Below, in pieces: positions 31,118-40,285 of a DNA stretch of 42,411 bases. How positions within the stretch are numbered: position 1 is the first letter of the stretch; each line of letters starts with the position of its first letter. Origin of the DNA: JBFMCT01 sp046565765 (GTDB lineage Bacteria > Actinomycetota > Acidimicrobiia > Acidimicrobiales > AC-14). Below the pieces are notes generated by a model. That model searched no databases. It had not been told where the DNA came from and saw nothing but the letters and a program-made list of their open reading frames with translations. The stretch spans positions 1-42,411 of the forward strand of contig JBKHXX010000002.1 of assembly GCA_046565765.1 (NCBI GenBank), written 5' to 3'. A program made the translations under genes and the position numbers.

Positions 31118-31859
31118 TTGCGGATGGCCCGCACGTTGAGGAAGAGCATCAACGCCCCGAACACGGCCACCACCAGGAAACCGCGACCGATCCTGGCCCA
31201 GTTGAAGCTCTCCAGGACCAGCGACCGGAGGCCTTCCATGATGTAGGTGACGGGGTTCACGGTGGCGGCCACCTCCATCGGCCGGGTGAGCAGGTTGCGG
31301 GGCACGAAGTTGGGGGTGAGGAACAGCAGCGGGAAGAAGATCAGCGAGCCCGACTGGGTGGCGGCCGCGCTACGGGTCTTGAGCGCCAGCAGCTGCATGA
31401 ACCCCGAGAACACCACCGCCCACGCCGCCGACATGGTCAGCAGCAGGACGAACCCGAGCACGCCGCTGGCGATGGTGATCCCGAAGGGGAGGGCGAGCAG
31501 CACGATCAACGCGGCGATCCCGAGGGCCTTGACGCCCTCGGCGATCAGCCGACCGAGGACGATCGCGGTGCGGGACACCGGCGCGGCCCGCAGCTTGTCG
31601 AAGTAGCCGCCCTCGATCTCCTCGACGAGGAACAGGGCGGCGCTGCCGAACGACGAGGCCAGCAGCAGGGCGCTGGGCAGCTGGAAGGCGCCGTAGCCCT
31701 GGCCCTCGAGGAAGGGGGTCTGGCCCGAGGGGAAGATGCGCCCCGCCTGGCCCACGTTCACCACCAGGAAGAACAGCGGGATGAACACCGTCGGCAGCAG
31801 GGCGTCGGGCGTGCGAAGGGCCTCCCGGATGGCCCGGCCGGCCAAGGGCACGAACTGGG

Positions 31860-31863
<4 letters not shown>
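31108..31863 (-). CDS. ABC-2 type exporter permease (DrrB-like)
   Basis: A 251-aa membrane protein with six predicted helices: IPLFFLVVNVGQAG, the SALLLASSFGSAALFLVEE pair, LIVLLALPFGITIASGVLGF, SAAWAVVFSGFMQLLAL, IFFPLLFLTPNFVP and FLVVAVFGALMLFL. The loop EIEGGYFDKLRAAPVSRTAI and TPNFVPRNLL are typical of DrrB-type permeases for drugs or lipids. I start at GTG 31863, which overlaps the ATPase stop by 4 nt (31860-31863). Confidence 0.92.
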
Positions 31864-32657
<794 letters not shown>

Positions 32658-32699
32658 CGGCGGCGACCCTACCCGGGGTGTGTGACGCTCAGCCGGCGC

Positions 32700-35600
32700 T
32701 CAGGCGCCCATGCGGTGTCGGCTCCAGCCGTTCCCGGCGTCGGTGGCCTCGGCCGGGCAGTCGGCGGCGGTGCGGCCCGTGCCGGTGAGGGTTGTCCCGG
32801 AAGGGGCGTAGAAGAAGACGTCGGCGCGGGGATAGCCGGCGCAGGACGGGGCCCGTGCCCCGTACCAGCTCGCCGTGGTGATGGCGCCGGGGGCGAGGGC
32901 GCCCCATCCCGGGCCGACCTTGACGGGCGCCAGCACGACCCACGCGCCGGCGGAGGCGTCGTAGACGGCAGCCGCCCATTCGTCGGGCGCCGTCCGCCAC
33001 ACGTAGAGGAAGTAGAACCGTCCGGGCGACCACTCCAGGCGGGCCGACCGGGCGTGCCCGTCCAGGCTGAAGACGGCGTAGCGGGCACCGGGAGGACCGG
33101 CCAGCCCGACGAAGCCGAACTGGCTCGTTGCGGTGAAGCCCACGTGCATGCCGAAGAGGTAGGACCCGCCCGGCGCGTCGGCGATGCCGACCCACGTTCC
33201 CAGCCCGTCGACGCCGGGAGCACCGGCAGGCGATGACCACACCGACCAGGTCGTCGACGGAGCAGTGTCGGTCGGCACCACCGACACGCCCCTGAACGTG
33301 GCGACCGCCAACCTCGTCCCCCCGGCTCCCAGTGCGGTCGATCCGGTCGAGTAGGCCACCTCCTCGGGCAGGGGGATGGTGTCGACCACCGCTCCGGCGT
33401 CGAGGTCGAGCACCTCGACGGCCCGATCCTGGACCCGGTAGCCGCGTCTGCCCCCGGGGTGGACCGCGACGCCCTTGCCGCCGGGCGGGAGGGCGGAGAC
33501 GGGGCGGAGGTCGCCGTCGACCACGTCGCCGTACGGCCCGGCCAGCAGCCGGTGGCCCTGCGCATCGGTGGCGGCGTAGGCGATGTAGCCACCGGCGTCA
33601 CCTCGGGCCGCGAACGAGTCGGTGGCGGTGTCGTAGCGGGCGACCTCGCCGGCCGACCCGCTGAGGACCACGAAGATCCTCGAGTGGTCGCCGCTGGCCC
33701 GCACGATCGAGTCGTCGGGCACCCTGCCGTCCGACGTGTAATCGGTCCGGATGGACGAGGCACCGGTCGCCAGGTCCAGCTCCAGGAGGTAGGCGCCGTA
33801 ACCCGACCCGTCGTAGGTGGTCGTGACCAGGGCCTTGCCCCGGTCCCCCACGGCAATGGAGAAGGGCCGGTCGTTGCTGCCGTGGGACGGCACCGTGATG
33901 CGCCGGACCTCACGGCGCGCTCCCACGTCGACCACCGAGACCTCCTCGGCGCCGCTGTTGGCGACGTAGAGGGACCGGCCGTCGGGGCTGAGGTCGAGGC
34001 CTCGGGGCCGGGACCCCACCGGGATCGACGCCTCGCGTGCACCGGTGGCCAGCGACACGACTTCGACCGTGTTGGCGTACGGGTTCGAGACGAAGGCGGA
34101 CGTCTCGCCGGCGACCATCTCGGCCAGGGGCGCCCCGCAGACGGCGGTGACGCCCGGTGCCACGGGGGGAAGGGGGCACGGGATGGGTGTGGCGCCCCCG
34201 ACCGCCACCACGCTCACGCCGCTGCGGGTCAGGACGGCCGCCGTGGCACCGTCGGCGGTCACCGCCACCTTGCCGCTGGCCGTGCTGTCGGGCCGGGGCA
34301 CGGGCTCGGGGAGCCGGACGCTGCGCGCCGCCAGCCCCCGCGCCAGGTCCAGCACCTGGAGGTCGTAGGCCTGGGCGCGGTAGCCGGCGGTACCAGCCGC
34401 GTTCACGGCCACGCCGTAGCCGAGGTCGGGGATGGTCGCCCTCCGCGTCAGGTCCCGGTCGAGCAGCACCGTGCCGCGGGGGTACTCGGAGGGGGCCGGC
34501 TGGAGCAGGACGGCGGAGCCGGTCCGGTCGACCACGATGTCGGCGAAGCCGCCGCCCACGTCCCGCGAAGGCCCGAAGGTGCCGGTGCCCACCTCGAAGA
34601 TCGACAGCTTGGCGGCCGCCAGCAAGACCCGGCTCTTGTCGCCGCTCGAGGCGACCATGGCGGGGACGTCGTTGCGGGTCGTCTGGTCGGTGACCGCACC
34701 GGTCGACAGGTTGACCCGGAGCAGCCGTTCGGTGCCGGCGGTGGTCAGGCTCCCGGTGGTGACGAAGGCGGTGCCGTCGGCGGCCACGGCGATGGCCCGT
34801 GGGCGGCCCGGGTGCTGGGCGGTGACGGGGACGACGATCCGCCTCGCCTCCCGTCCCGAGACCAGGTCCACGACCGAGATCTCGTCCGAGCCGGCGTTGA
34901 CGACGTAGAGGGTGCGCCCGTCGGCGCTCAGGTCGAGGTTGGTCGGCCTCGACCCGACGAGGATCGGAGGTCCGGCGGTTCGGCCGGCGAGCGAGACCAC
35001 CTCGATCTGGTTGCGGGCCGGGTTCGAGGCGTAGGCGCGGCCCCCGTCGACCACCACGTCGGCGAGGAGGCCGCCGCAGAACGCCACCACGCCGGTGGGC
35101 GTGACCGGCGCCGGGCAGCCGGCGGGCTGGGCCGTCGCCACGGGAAGGACGGCCAGGCCCGACTCGACGGCGGCGACGATGGTGCCGCCGTCGGGCGACA
35201 CGGCCAGCGCCTGCCCCGCCCTGGGCGAGCCTGGGATGGGGATCGTCGCCGTCACCAGCGACCGGGCGACGTCGAACACCTCGACATGGCCGTCCCGCAG
35301 GCGGAAGCCGAGGTTGCCCGGGGCGTTCAGCCCGACCGCCGTGACGCCGGCGTCGGGAACCGTGCCACGCAGCACCAGCCCTCCATCGACGAGGAAGGTC
35401 TCGCGGCCGGCGAGCAGGCGTGAGCCCGTGCGGTCGACCGCCACGACCCCGTGGGCGGCGTGACCGAGGTAGCGCGGCGGGAGGATGTCGTCGGTGGCGG
35501 TGTCGTAGAAGGTCACCATGCCGCTGCGGACCATCCCGATCCGCGACCGGTCCCCGCTGGCCTGCATGAACGTGGTCTCGTTCCGCTCGGTCTCCCAGAA

Positions 35601-36074
35601 CCGCTCCCGGATCGCGCCAGTGGCGAGGTCGACCTGGGTGACCTTCGGCCCGCCGCTGAGGTCGGCCTGGCGGATCACCAGCGCGTTGTTGTTCGCCGCG
35701 ACGGCGATGTCCATGGGCCGACCGCTCGGCTGGGACGGGAGCGCGATCCGCCCCACCTCTCGCCGCGACGCCAGGTCGACGACCGACACGTCCCTGCCGG
35801 CGTAGTTGGCGGTGTAGAGGCGGGCGCCGTCCGGGCTGAGGTCGATGGCGATCGGCTCCCCTCCCACCGGGATGGGGGCCTCGAGCCGCCCCGTGCCGAG
35901 GTTGACCACCTCGACCCGGTTGGCCCACGGGCGGGCGCCGTAGGCGTAGCCGCCGGAGACCACGACGTCGGTCACGCCGGGCGCGGCGACGACGTAGGAG
36001 GAGGGGGCCGCCGACGCGCCTCTCGGCGCCAGTGCCAGGACGGCCGCCAGCAGGAGGAGGCGGGCCACTTTCAC
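32700..36074 (-). CDS. Secreted beta-propeller protein with triplicated YVTN-type modules
   Basis: A 1124-aa protein. GTG 36074 (VKVARLLLLAAVLALAP) gives a clear signal peptide ending in RGASA; the frame is open further upstream but without such a start. Three homologous modules of about 310 residues follow, each with N-x-V/I-E-V-V-x-L, then P-I-x-V-G-x-x-P, DLSPDGRxLYVAN and SVVDL-type YVTN strands. A C-terminal domain of about 180 residues (TWVGIADAPGGSYLFGMH, GFVGLAGPPGARYAVFSLD) is not recognised. Cysteines mark the module borders (CPAPVTPTGVVAFCGG and CPLPPVAPGVTAVCGA). It is probably exported to the cell surface. The GGAGGTG lies 17 nt from the chosen start, so the start is not certain. 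Confidence 0.8.
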   Translation of the reverse strand: MKVARLLLLAAVLALAPRGASAAPSSYVVAAPGVTDVVVSGGYAYGARPWANRVEVVNLGTGRLEAPIPVGGEPIAIDLSPDGARLYTANYAGRDVSVVDLASRREVGRIALPSQPSGRPMDIAVAANNNALVIRQADLSGGPKVTQVDLATGAIRERFWETERNETTFMQASGDRSRIGMVRSGMVTFYDTATDDILPPRYLGHAAHGVVAVDRTGSRLLAGRETFLVDGGLVLRGTVPDAGVTAVGLNAPGNLGFRLRDGHVEVFDVARSLVTATIPIPGSPRAGQALAVSPDGGTIVAAVESGLAVLPVATAQPAGCPAPVTPTGVVAFCGGLLADVVVDGGRAYASNPARNQIEVVSLAGRTAGPPILVGSRPTNLDLSADGRTLYVVNAGSDEISVVDLVSGREARRIVVPVTAQHPGRPRAIAVAADGTAFVTTGSLTTAGTERLLRVNLSTGAVTDQTTRNDVPAMVASSGDKSRVLLAAAKLSIFEVGTGTFGPSRDVGGGFADIVVDRTGSAVLLQPAPSEYPRGTVLLDRDLTRRATIPDLGYGVAVNAAGTAGYRAQAYDLQVLDLARGLAARSVRLPEPVPRPDSTASGKVAVTADGATAAVLTRSGVSVVAVGGATPIPCPLPPVAPGVTAVCGAPLAEMVAGETSAFVSNPYANTVEVVSLATGAREASIPVGSRPRGLDLSPDGRSLYVANSGAEEVSVVDVGARREVRRITVPSHGSNDRPFSIAVGDRGKALVTTTYDGSGYGAYLLELDLATGASSIRTDYTSDGRVPDDSIVRASGDHSRIFVVLSGSAGEVARYDTATDSFAARGDAGGYIAYAATDAQGHRLLAGPYGDVVDGDLRPVSALPPGGKGVAVHPGGRRGYRVQDRAVEVLDLDAGAVVDTIPLPEEVAYSTGSTALGAGGTRLAVATFRGVSVVPTDTAPSTTWSVWSSPAGAPGVDGLGTWVGIADAPGGSYLFGMHVGFTATSQFGFVGLAGPPGARYAVFSLDGHARSARLEWSPGRFYFLYVWRTAPDEWAAAVYDASAGAWVVLAPVKVGPGWGALAPGAITTASWYGARAPSCAGYPRADVFFYAPSGTTLTGTGRTAADCPAEATDAGNGWSRHRMGA

Positions 36075-36117
36075 GCAAAGGGGATTGTCGGCACCTCCAG
36101 GCGGTAGATGTAGTCCC

Positions 36118-37101
36118 ATGCCGAGCGACGCCGGCGGCGGCCTTCCGGGCGAGGTCAGGTTCACCAACCTCGACGACCCGCTGTTCGACGGGGCGGGGGC
36201 GACCAAGCGGGACCTGGTCGCCTACCTCGACGGGGTGAGCGATCGCCTGCTTCCCGTGCTGGAGAACCGGCCCCTCTCGGTCATCCGGGTGCACCGGGGC
36301 CAAGAGGCGTTCATGCAGAAGAACGTGCCCAAGTACACGCCGGAGTGGGTTCGGACGGTGGAGTTCTGGGCGGAGAGCTCCAAGCGGGAGGTCTCCTACG
36401 CCCTGTGCAACGACCGCCGCACCCTGCTGTGGTTCGCCAACCAGCGGGCGGTGGAGTACCACCCCACGCTGGTCCGGGCGGACCGTCCCGATCGGGTCAC
36501 CCACCTCGTGCTCGACCTCGACCCGCCCGAGGAGGGGGGCTTCCGTATGGCCGTGGGCGCCGCCCGGCTCGTCCACCAGGCCCTGGACGAGCTCGGCCTG
36601 GAGGGGGCGGTCAAGACCAGCGGCGCCAAGGGGGTGCACGTCTTCCTGCCGATCGACGACTCCGTGCCGCTGGAGGACGCCGCCGCCGCCACTCGGGCCA
36701 TCGCCGCCCGGGCCGCTCGGTTGGCGCCGGAGCTGGCCACGACCGAGTTCATGAAGGAGGACCGGGGCGGGAAGGTCTTCGTGGACGCCACCCGGGTCGG
36801 CGGCGCGACCGTGGTGGCCGCCTACAGCCCCCGTGTACGGCCGGGGGCGCCCGTCTCGTTCCCGGTCACATGGGACCAGCTGGACGAGGTGTCACCGAAG
36901 GACTTCACCGTGCACACGGCTTTGGCGCACCTCGGCTCGGGCGACCCGTGGGCGGAGAACATGCCCGCGCCGCAGACGCTGACGGCGGACCTGATCGCCG
37001 AGGGCCACGCCATCCCCACCGCCCGGGTGCAGGCCATGCACGAGGGAAGGCGCCGGGCCCGGGCCCGCCGTGAGGGTGGGTCTCCGACAGAACCGTCGTG
37101 A
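36118..37101 (+). CDS. LigD-type primase-polymerase domain protein (NHEJ)
   Basis: A 327-aa stand-alone homologue of the LigD polymerase domain, which fills and extends DNA ends in non-homologous end joining. It opens with EVRFTNLDDPLFDGAGATK, has the catalytic pair in VLDLDPPEEG (Asp133 and Asp135), KTSGAKGVHVFLPI near 166-179, a VFVDATR segment near 221, and SPRVRPGAPVSFPV with WDQLDEVSPKDFTV near 250. Neither ligase nor phosphoesterase domain is present, as is usual in Actinobacteria where these are split. The start ATG 36118 shares a CATG with the divergent strand. No Ku gene is in the window. Confidence 0.92.
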   Translation: MPSDAGGGLPGEVRFTNLDDPLFDGAGATKRDLVAYLDGVSDRLLPVLENRPLSVIRVHRGQEAFMQKNVPKYTPEWVRTVEFWAESSKREVSYALCNDRRTLLWFANQRAVEYHPTLVRADRPDRVTHLVLDLDPPEEGGFRMAVGAARLVHQALDELGLEGAVKTSGAKGVHVFLPIDDSVPLEDAAAATRAIAARAARLAPELATTEFMKEDRGGKVFVDATRVGGATVVAAYSPRVRPGAPVSFPVTWDQLDEVSPKDFTVHTALAHLGSGDPWAENMPAPQTLTADLIAEGHAIPTARVQAMHEGRRRARARREGGSPTEPS

Positions 37102-37447
37102 GTTGCGGTGTGGGGGCCGCCACGCCCCCCGACGCCGGAGCACCACCCGGTAGCGATGCCGGTAGCGTGGCCAGCAGCTGGAGCGCCATCGGACCGCGCC
37201 GTGGGTCGAACGATGCCGGCTCCCGCCAGAGGGATACGAAGGTGCGTACGGTCAGGTCCTCGATCAGAGAGACCTCCGGGGTGAGCTGCTTCAAAAGGCA
37301 GTAGACCACCGGGGCGAAGCGGTCGAAGCATTCGAGCAGGGCATCCTCATCCCTGGCGCAGATCCGGTGGTAGAGGTCCAGTTCCTCGAGATCTCGCCTC
37401 GGGGTCGTCACCGCCATTCGATCCGCCCTGTCGTTGCTGCTTGCCAT
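36905..37447 (-). CDS. Truncated sigma-70 region-2-like protein
   Basis: A 180-aa frame from ATG 37447, with GGGAGGG 9 nt upstream. Residues 16-95 resemble sigma-70 region 2 of ECF factors (DLYHRICARDEDALLECFDRF, then LIEDLTVRTFVSLWREPASFDPRRG). After that the frame becomes Pro/Gly-rich with no region 4, and its last 197 nt run antisense through the end of the LigD-polymerase gene. It looks like a sigma gene cut off by the neighbouring gene, or a remnant. A functional one-domain factor or anti-sigma decoy is conceivable but not supported. Confidence 0.45.
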   Translation of the reverse strand: MASSNDRADRMAVTTPRRDLEELDLYHRICARDEDALLECFDRFAPVVYCLLKQLTPEVSLIEDLTVRTFVSLWREPASFDPRRGPMALQLLATLPASLPGGAPASGGVAAPTPQLTTVLSETHPHGGPGPGAFPRAWPAPGRWGWRGPRRSGPPSASAARACSPPTGRPSRGAPKPCAR

Positions 37448-37608
37448 CCGACTGATCCCTCCCGTGATCCCGCGGAGTCACGCGGTCCGGAAAGCCCGTG
37501 ACGTTCTCGACGAACCGGAGATCCTGAGCGACGATGCCTCATGTCGACCTCTCTGTTCTCGGGCACCGTGATTGTTCCCGCGCACGAGCGAACGGACGCC
37601 CCCCCGGC

Positions 37609-37630
37609 GTAACGAACGGGTCACGGATCG
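37609..37630 (+). promoter_or_regulatory. Direct-repeat box A (GTAAC and GTCAC, 11-bp spacing)
   Basis: GTAACGAACGG at 37609 is followed by GTCACGGATCG at 37620. It lies 212 nt before ATG 37842 of the DUF1622 gene and matches three further boxes in the next 2.6 kb. Confidence 0.45.
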
Positions 37631-37660
37631 TTCTCCCGTCCGGGTGTCCACCGACGCTGC

Positions 37661-37688
37661 GGGCAGCGGGCAGCGGGCAGCGGGCAGC
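37661..37688 (+). repeat. Four tandem GGGCAGC heptamers
   Basis: Perfect 7-bp units at 37661, 37668, 37675 and 37682. They sit between direct-repeat box A and the DUF1622 gene, in a gap of about 390 nt that otherwise holds no gene. Copy number may vary by slippage. Confidence 0.6.
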
Positions 37689-37841
37689 GGCACGGTTGCC
37701 TCGAGGACCGAGCGTTGACAAGCTCCCGCTGCACTGCGCACGCCGTCGAGGGCCCTACTCGGCCAGGTGGCCGGGAGTCGCCTTGCCAGGAGAGCGGCGG
37801 CGGGCGGTAGCACCCCGGCCCGACGGGAAGGGAGTGGCGGT

Positions 37842-38219
37842 ATGACGTTCGAGGATGCGATGGAGCTCGTTGGCAAGGCGCTCGACGCCATCGGGGTCGC
37901 GGTGATCGTCGGGGGCCTCGCGATCGCCACGGGGGCTTCCCTCGCGCGAGCGCGTCAGGTCGAGACCCGGGAGCTCTACCGGAGGGTCCGGCATGGCATC
38001 GGGCGGGCGATCCTGCTCGGGCTCGAGATCCTGGTGGCTGCCGACATCATCCGGACGGTGGCGGTGAACCCGACGTTCTCGAGCGCCGGGGTGCTCGCCA
38101 TCATCGTGGCCATCAGAACGTTTCTCAGCTTCAGTCTCGAGGTCGAGCTGGAAGGGCGCTGGCCGTGGCAGGCGCAGCCGTCCCAGGGCGCGAGCAGCGA
38201 TCGGCGGCGCCACTCCTAG
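37842..38219 (+). CDS. DUF1622 family membrane protein
   Basis: A 125-aa protein from ATG 37842 with GGGAGTGGCGG just upstream. Hydrophobic helices lie near residues 18-35 (GVAVIVGGLAIATGA), 56-71 (GIGRAILLGLEILVAADI) and 80-97 (SAGVLAIIVAIRTFLSFSLEVELEG), which fits the DUF1622 family of small integral membrane proteins of unknown function. The frame is open further upstream, but without a ribosome site. Confidence 0.8.
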   Translation: MTFEDAMELVGKALDAIGVAVIVGGLAIATGASLARARQVETRELYRRVRHGIGRAILLGLEILVAADIIRTVAVNPTFSSAGVLAIIVAIRTFLSFSLEVELEGRWPWQAQPSQGASSDRRRHS

Positions 38220-38328
38220 GCTTCATGCCGTCTCGAGGATCCCGCTCAGCCCGGTGATCTGGATCATCCGCAGGAAGGAGGGGCGAGGCGACTCACCATG
38301 ACCGCCCCAGGGGTTTCGGTCCGCCCTC

Positions 38329-38350
38329 GTAACGAACGAGTAACCGCGTG
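38329..38350 (+). promoter_or_regulatory. Direct-repeat box B (GTAAC and GTAAC, 11-bp spacing)
   Basis: GTAACGAACGA at 38329 and GTAACCGCGTG at 38340. The first unit is identical to box A over ten bases. It lies 198 nt upstream of the sigma-70 gene, within the 328-nt gap 38220-38547, where I see no other feature. Confidence 0.45.
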
Positions 38351-38547
38351 GAGGGGCTGGAAACCCCCTGCATCGGCCGGGCGTTCCGGACACTGTGGGT
38401 CAGGTTTCCCGCCGCCTGGCCCAGCGGTGAGCCGATTCCCGCCGCCCACCCCGGCACGGCCGGTGCCGTTCGCACCGGCCGTGCGCACTCCGGCTCAACG
38501 GAGAGGCGGATGCCACCACCAATCGACCGTGCACGCCCGAGGCCCTT

Positions 38548-39438
38548 GTGGGACAGGATGACCAATCTGACCTTCTGGACCGCTATCTCTACGAGATTCG
38601 GGCCATCCCGCTGCTCTCGAAGGAGGAAGAGGAGGAGCTGGGTCGGGGGATCGCGCGGGGGCGGGTCGCCGAGCGAGCGCTCACTGAACGGTCGCCGGCC
38701 GACAGCACCACCGATATCGGCGACCTCGAGGAGCGAGTTCGGATCGGCCGAGCCGCAGCGGAGCACCTGTTCCGGGCCAATCTGCCGTTGGTCGTGTACG
38801 TGGCGAAGCGGTACCGCCGGGTGGGTGCCGAGCTGCTGGACGTGATCCAAGACGGCAACATCGGGCTCGTGCGGGCGGTCGAGAAGTTCGACCATCGGCG
38901 TGGTGTCCGGTTCTCCACCTTCGGCGTGTGGTGGATCCGCCAGGCAATACGGACGGGACCTACGTCGAACACGGGGGTGATCCAGCTCCCGCTCCGCTTC
39001 CGCGACCGCCTGGCCCTGGTCCACGCCGTCGAGAGCCGGCTGACGGTGGAGCTCGGCCGGGCGCCCACTCAGCCTGAGCTGGCGACGGAGCTGGGGCTGA
39101 CGCGCCAGGAAGTGGAGCGCGTGCGAACCACCGCAGTTCAAGTGCGGTCGCTCGCCGAACACGCCGCTGAAGACGAGCCGGGCCTCACGCTGGCGGATCG
39201 GCTGGCAGACCCCCGCCCAGGTCCCGAGGCGGTGGCGGCGGCGGCGGACGACCTGGCTCGGCTGCTGGGCCATCTGAGCGAGCGGGAGCGTCGAATCGTC
39301 GCCATGCGGTACGGACTTCATGGCTACCGACCCCTGACACTGAAAGAGGTCGGCGATGCGATGGGCCTCACCGGGGAGCGGGTACGGCAGCTCGAGGCGC
39401 GGGCGATCGAGACGCTCCGTCATGTGGCTTCGAGCTAG
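38548..39438 (+). CDS. RpoD-like sigma-70 factor (group 2/3)
   Basis: A 296-aa primary-sigma-like protein. Region 1.2 is YLYEIRAIPLLSKEEEEELG near 14-33. Region 2 holds NLPLVVYVAKRYR, the -10-binding LLDVIQDGNIGLVRAVEKFD and FSTFGVWWIRQAIR near 125-134. Region 3 is near 150-205. Region 4 has LSERERRIVAMRYGL and the -35-binding helix MGLTGERVRQLEARAIETLR near 272-291. It lacks region 1.1 and is shorter than the housekeeping factor, so it is likely an alternative or stress sigma factor. The start is GTG 38548; no strong ribosome site is seen. Confidence 0.93.
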   Translation: MGQDDQSDLLDRYLYEIRAIPLLSKEEEEELGRGIARGRVAERALTERSPADSTTDIGDLEERVRIGRAAAEHLFRANLPLVVYVAKRYRRVGAELLDVIQDGNIGLVRAVEKFDHRRGVRFSTFGVWWIRQAIRTGPTSNTGVIQLPLRFRDRLALVHAVESRLTVELGRAPTQPELATELGLTRQEVERVRTTAVQVRSLAEHAAEDEPGLTLADRLADPRPGPEAVAAAADDLARLLGHLSERERRIVAMRYGLHGYRPLTLKEVGDAMGLTGERVRQLEARAIETLRHVASS

Positions 39439-39669
39439 CGCGTCCGGCGACGTGTGCGCGTTGGCAACCCCGTGGACGAAGTCGGCCAAGCAGACCGTGG
39501 CGGCGGTCAGCCGGCCCCCCTTCGGATCGCAGCGGGTTCAGTGCACGCGGCGTACGAGGTAGCCGGCGGTCATGTCTCAGCGCAGGATGCGCTCTCCGCG
39601 AAGAGCCCGGTGTACTTCCGCGACGTGTCTTCCCGCTCGATCGGCGATCACGCGCGCCGCGGAGGAGCC

Positions 39670-39691
39670 GTTACCGGACCGTGACGGGTCC
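39670..39691 (-). promoter_or_regulatory. Direct-repeat box D (minus orientation)
   Basis: On the minus strand GTCACGGTCCG at 39685-39675 is followed by GTAAC at 39674-39670, with the same 11-bp spacing as boxes A-C. It lies in the 262-nt gap 39439-39700, between the sigma-70 stop and the DUF6328 stop; no gene is seen in that gap. It precedes no obvious gene start, so it may be fortuitous. Confidence 0.3.
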
Positions 39692-39700
39692 CCGGATGGT

Positions 39701-40159
39701 CTAGCTGGAGCCCATCCGCCGGAGCGGTAGCCCGAACCAGAACCAGCCGAACCAGCCGGCGACGCTCCCGGTCGCCACCACTGCGGGCACGAGCCCGTAC
39801 AGCAGGTCGGCAACCAGGAACACCACGCCCGCGACCGACAACATGACCAACACCAGGCCGCCGATGGCGAGACGGGTGGCGATAGCGAGCACCCGCTCCT
39901 TCTCGTCGTCGCCAGATCGAATCCGGTGGTGAGCCGATGGAGCGATCAGCAGCGCCGTCGCAGCGGCGGTGCACAGCAGGGTGCCGAAGTAGACGCCCTC
40001 CTGCACGGCGGTGAGCGTCTCGAAGCGCTGGGTGAAAGCGACCCCCAGCAGGAAGGCGAACAGCACCTCGACCCCGGGAATCGCGACCCGCAGCTCGTCC
40101 AGCAGCTCCGTGAGTTGCTGGTCGACGTCGTTCTTGGCAGAGCTGTCGTTGTCAGCCAC
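39701..40159 (-). CDS. DUF6328 family membrane protein
   Basis: A 152-aa protein with a short soluble N-terminus, a conserved LLDELRVAIPGVEVLFAFLL (19-38), QRFETLTAVQEGVYFGTLL (44-62), the polar APSAHHRIRSGDDEK loop, and four predicted TM segments. This pattern matches DUF6328 proteins of unknown function. The start ATG 40159 is divergent from the DUF2254 gene across 126 nt that contain direct-repeat box C. Confidence 0.75.
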   Translation of the reverse strand: MADNDSSAKNDVDQQLTELLDELRVAIPGVEVLFAFLLGVAFTQRFETLTAVQEGVYFGTLLCTAAATALLIAPSAHHRIRSGDDEKERVLAIATRLAIGGLVLVMLSVAGVVFLVADLLYGLVPAVVATGSVAGWFGWFWFGLPLRRMGSS

Positions 40160-40220
40160 GTCGGGTCATGGTGCGACGGCGACGCCGGCGATCGTCACGC
40201 ACCTCCACTGGTCCTGCGCC

Positions 40221-40253
40221 GTAACAAGTGCGTCACCGCCGTGTCACCGCAGT
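40221..40253 (+). promoter_or_regulatory. Direct-repeat box C, three 11-bp units
   Basis: GTAACAAGTGC at 40221, GTCACCGCCGT at 40232 and GTCACCGCAGT at 40243, head to tail with exact 11-bp spacing. It ends 32 nt before ATG 40286 of the DUF2254 gene. Tandem 11-bp units are the binding mode of OmpR/PhoB-type regulators such as PhoP. No regulator gene of that type is in the window. Confidence 0.6.
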
Positions 40254-40285
40254 TAAGGAAGGACCGGGACGGGCAGGAGCCCGGC

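Noticed and set aside
33459..35423. Long plus-strand frame opposite the beta-propeller gene
   Set aside because: It is a shadow of the minus-strand YVTN gene, with no start signal and low complexity.
39439..39700. Possible small gene of 76 residues (39454-39684)
   Set aside because: There is no ribosome site, the composition is generic for high-GC DNA, and it overlaps the direct-repeat box.
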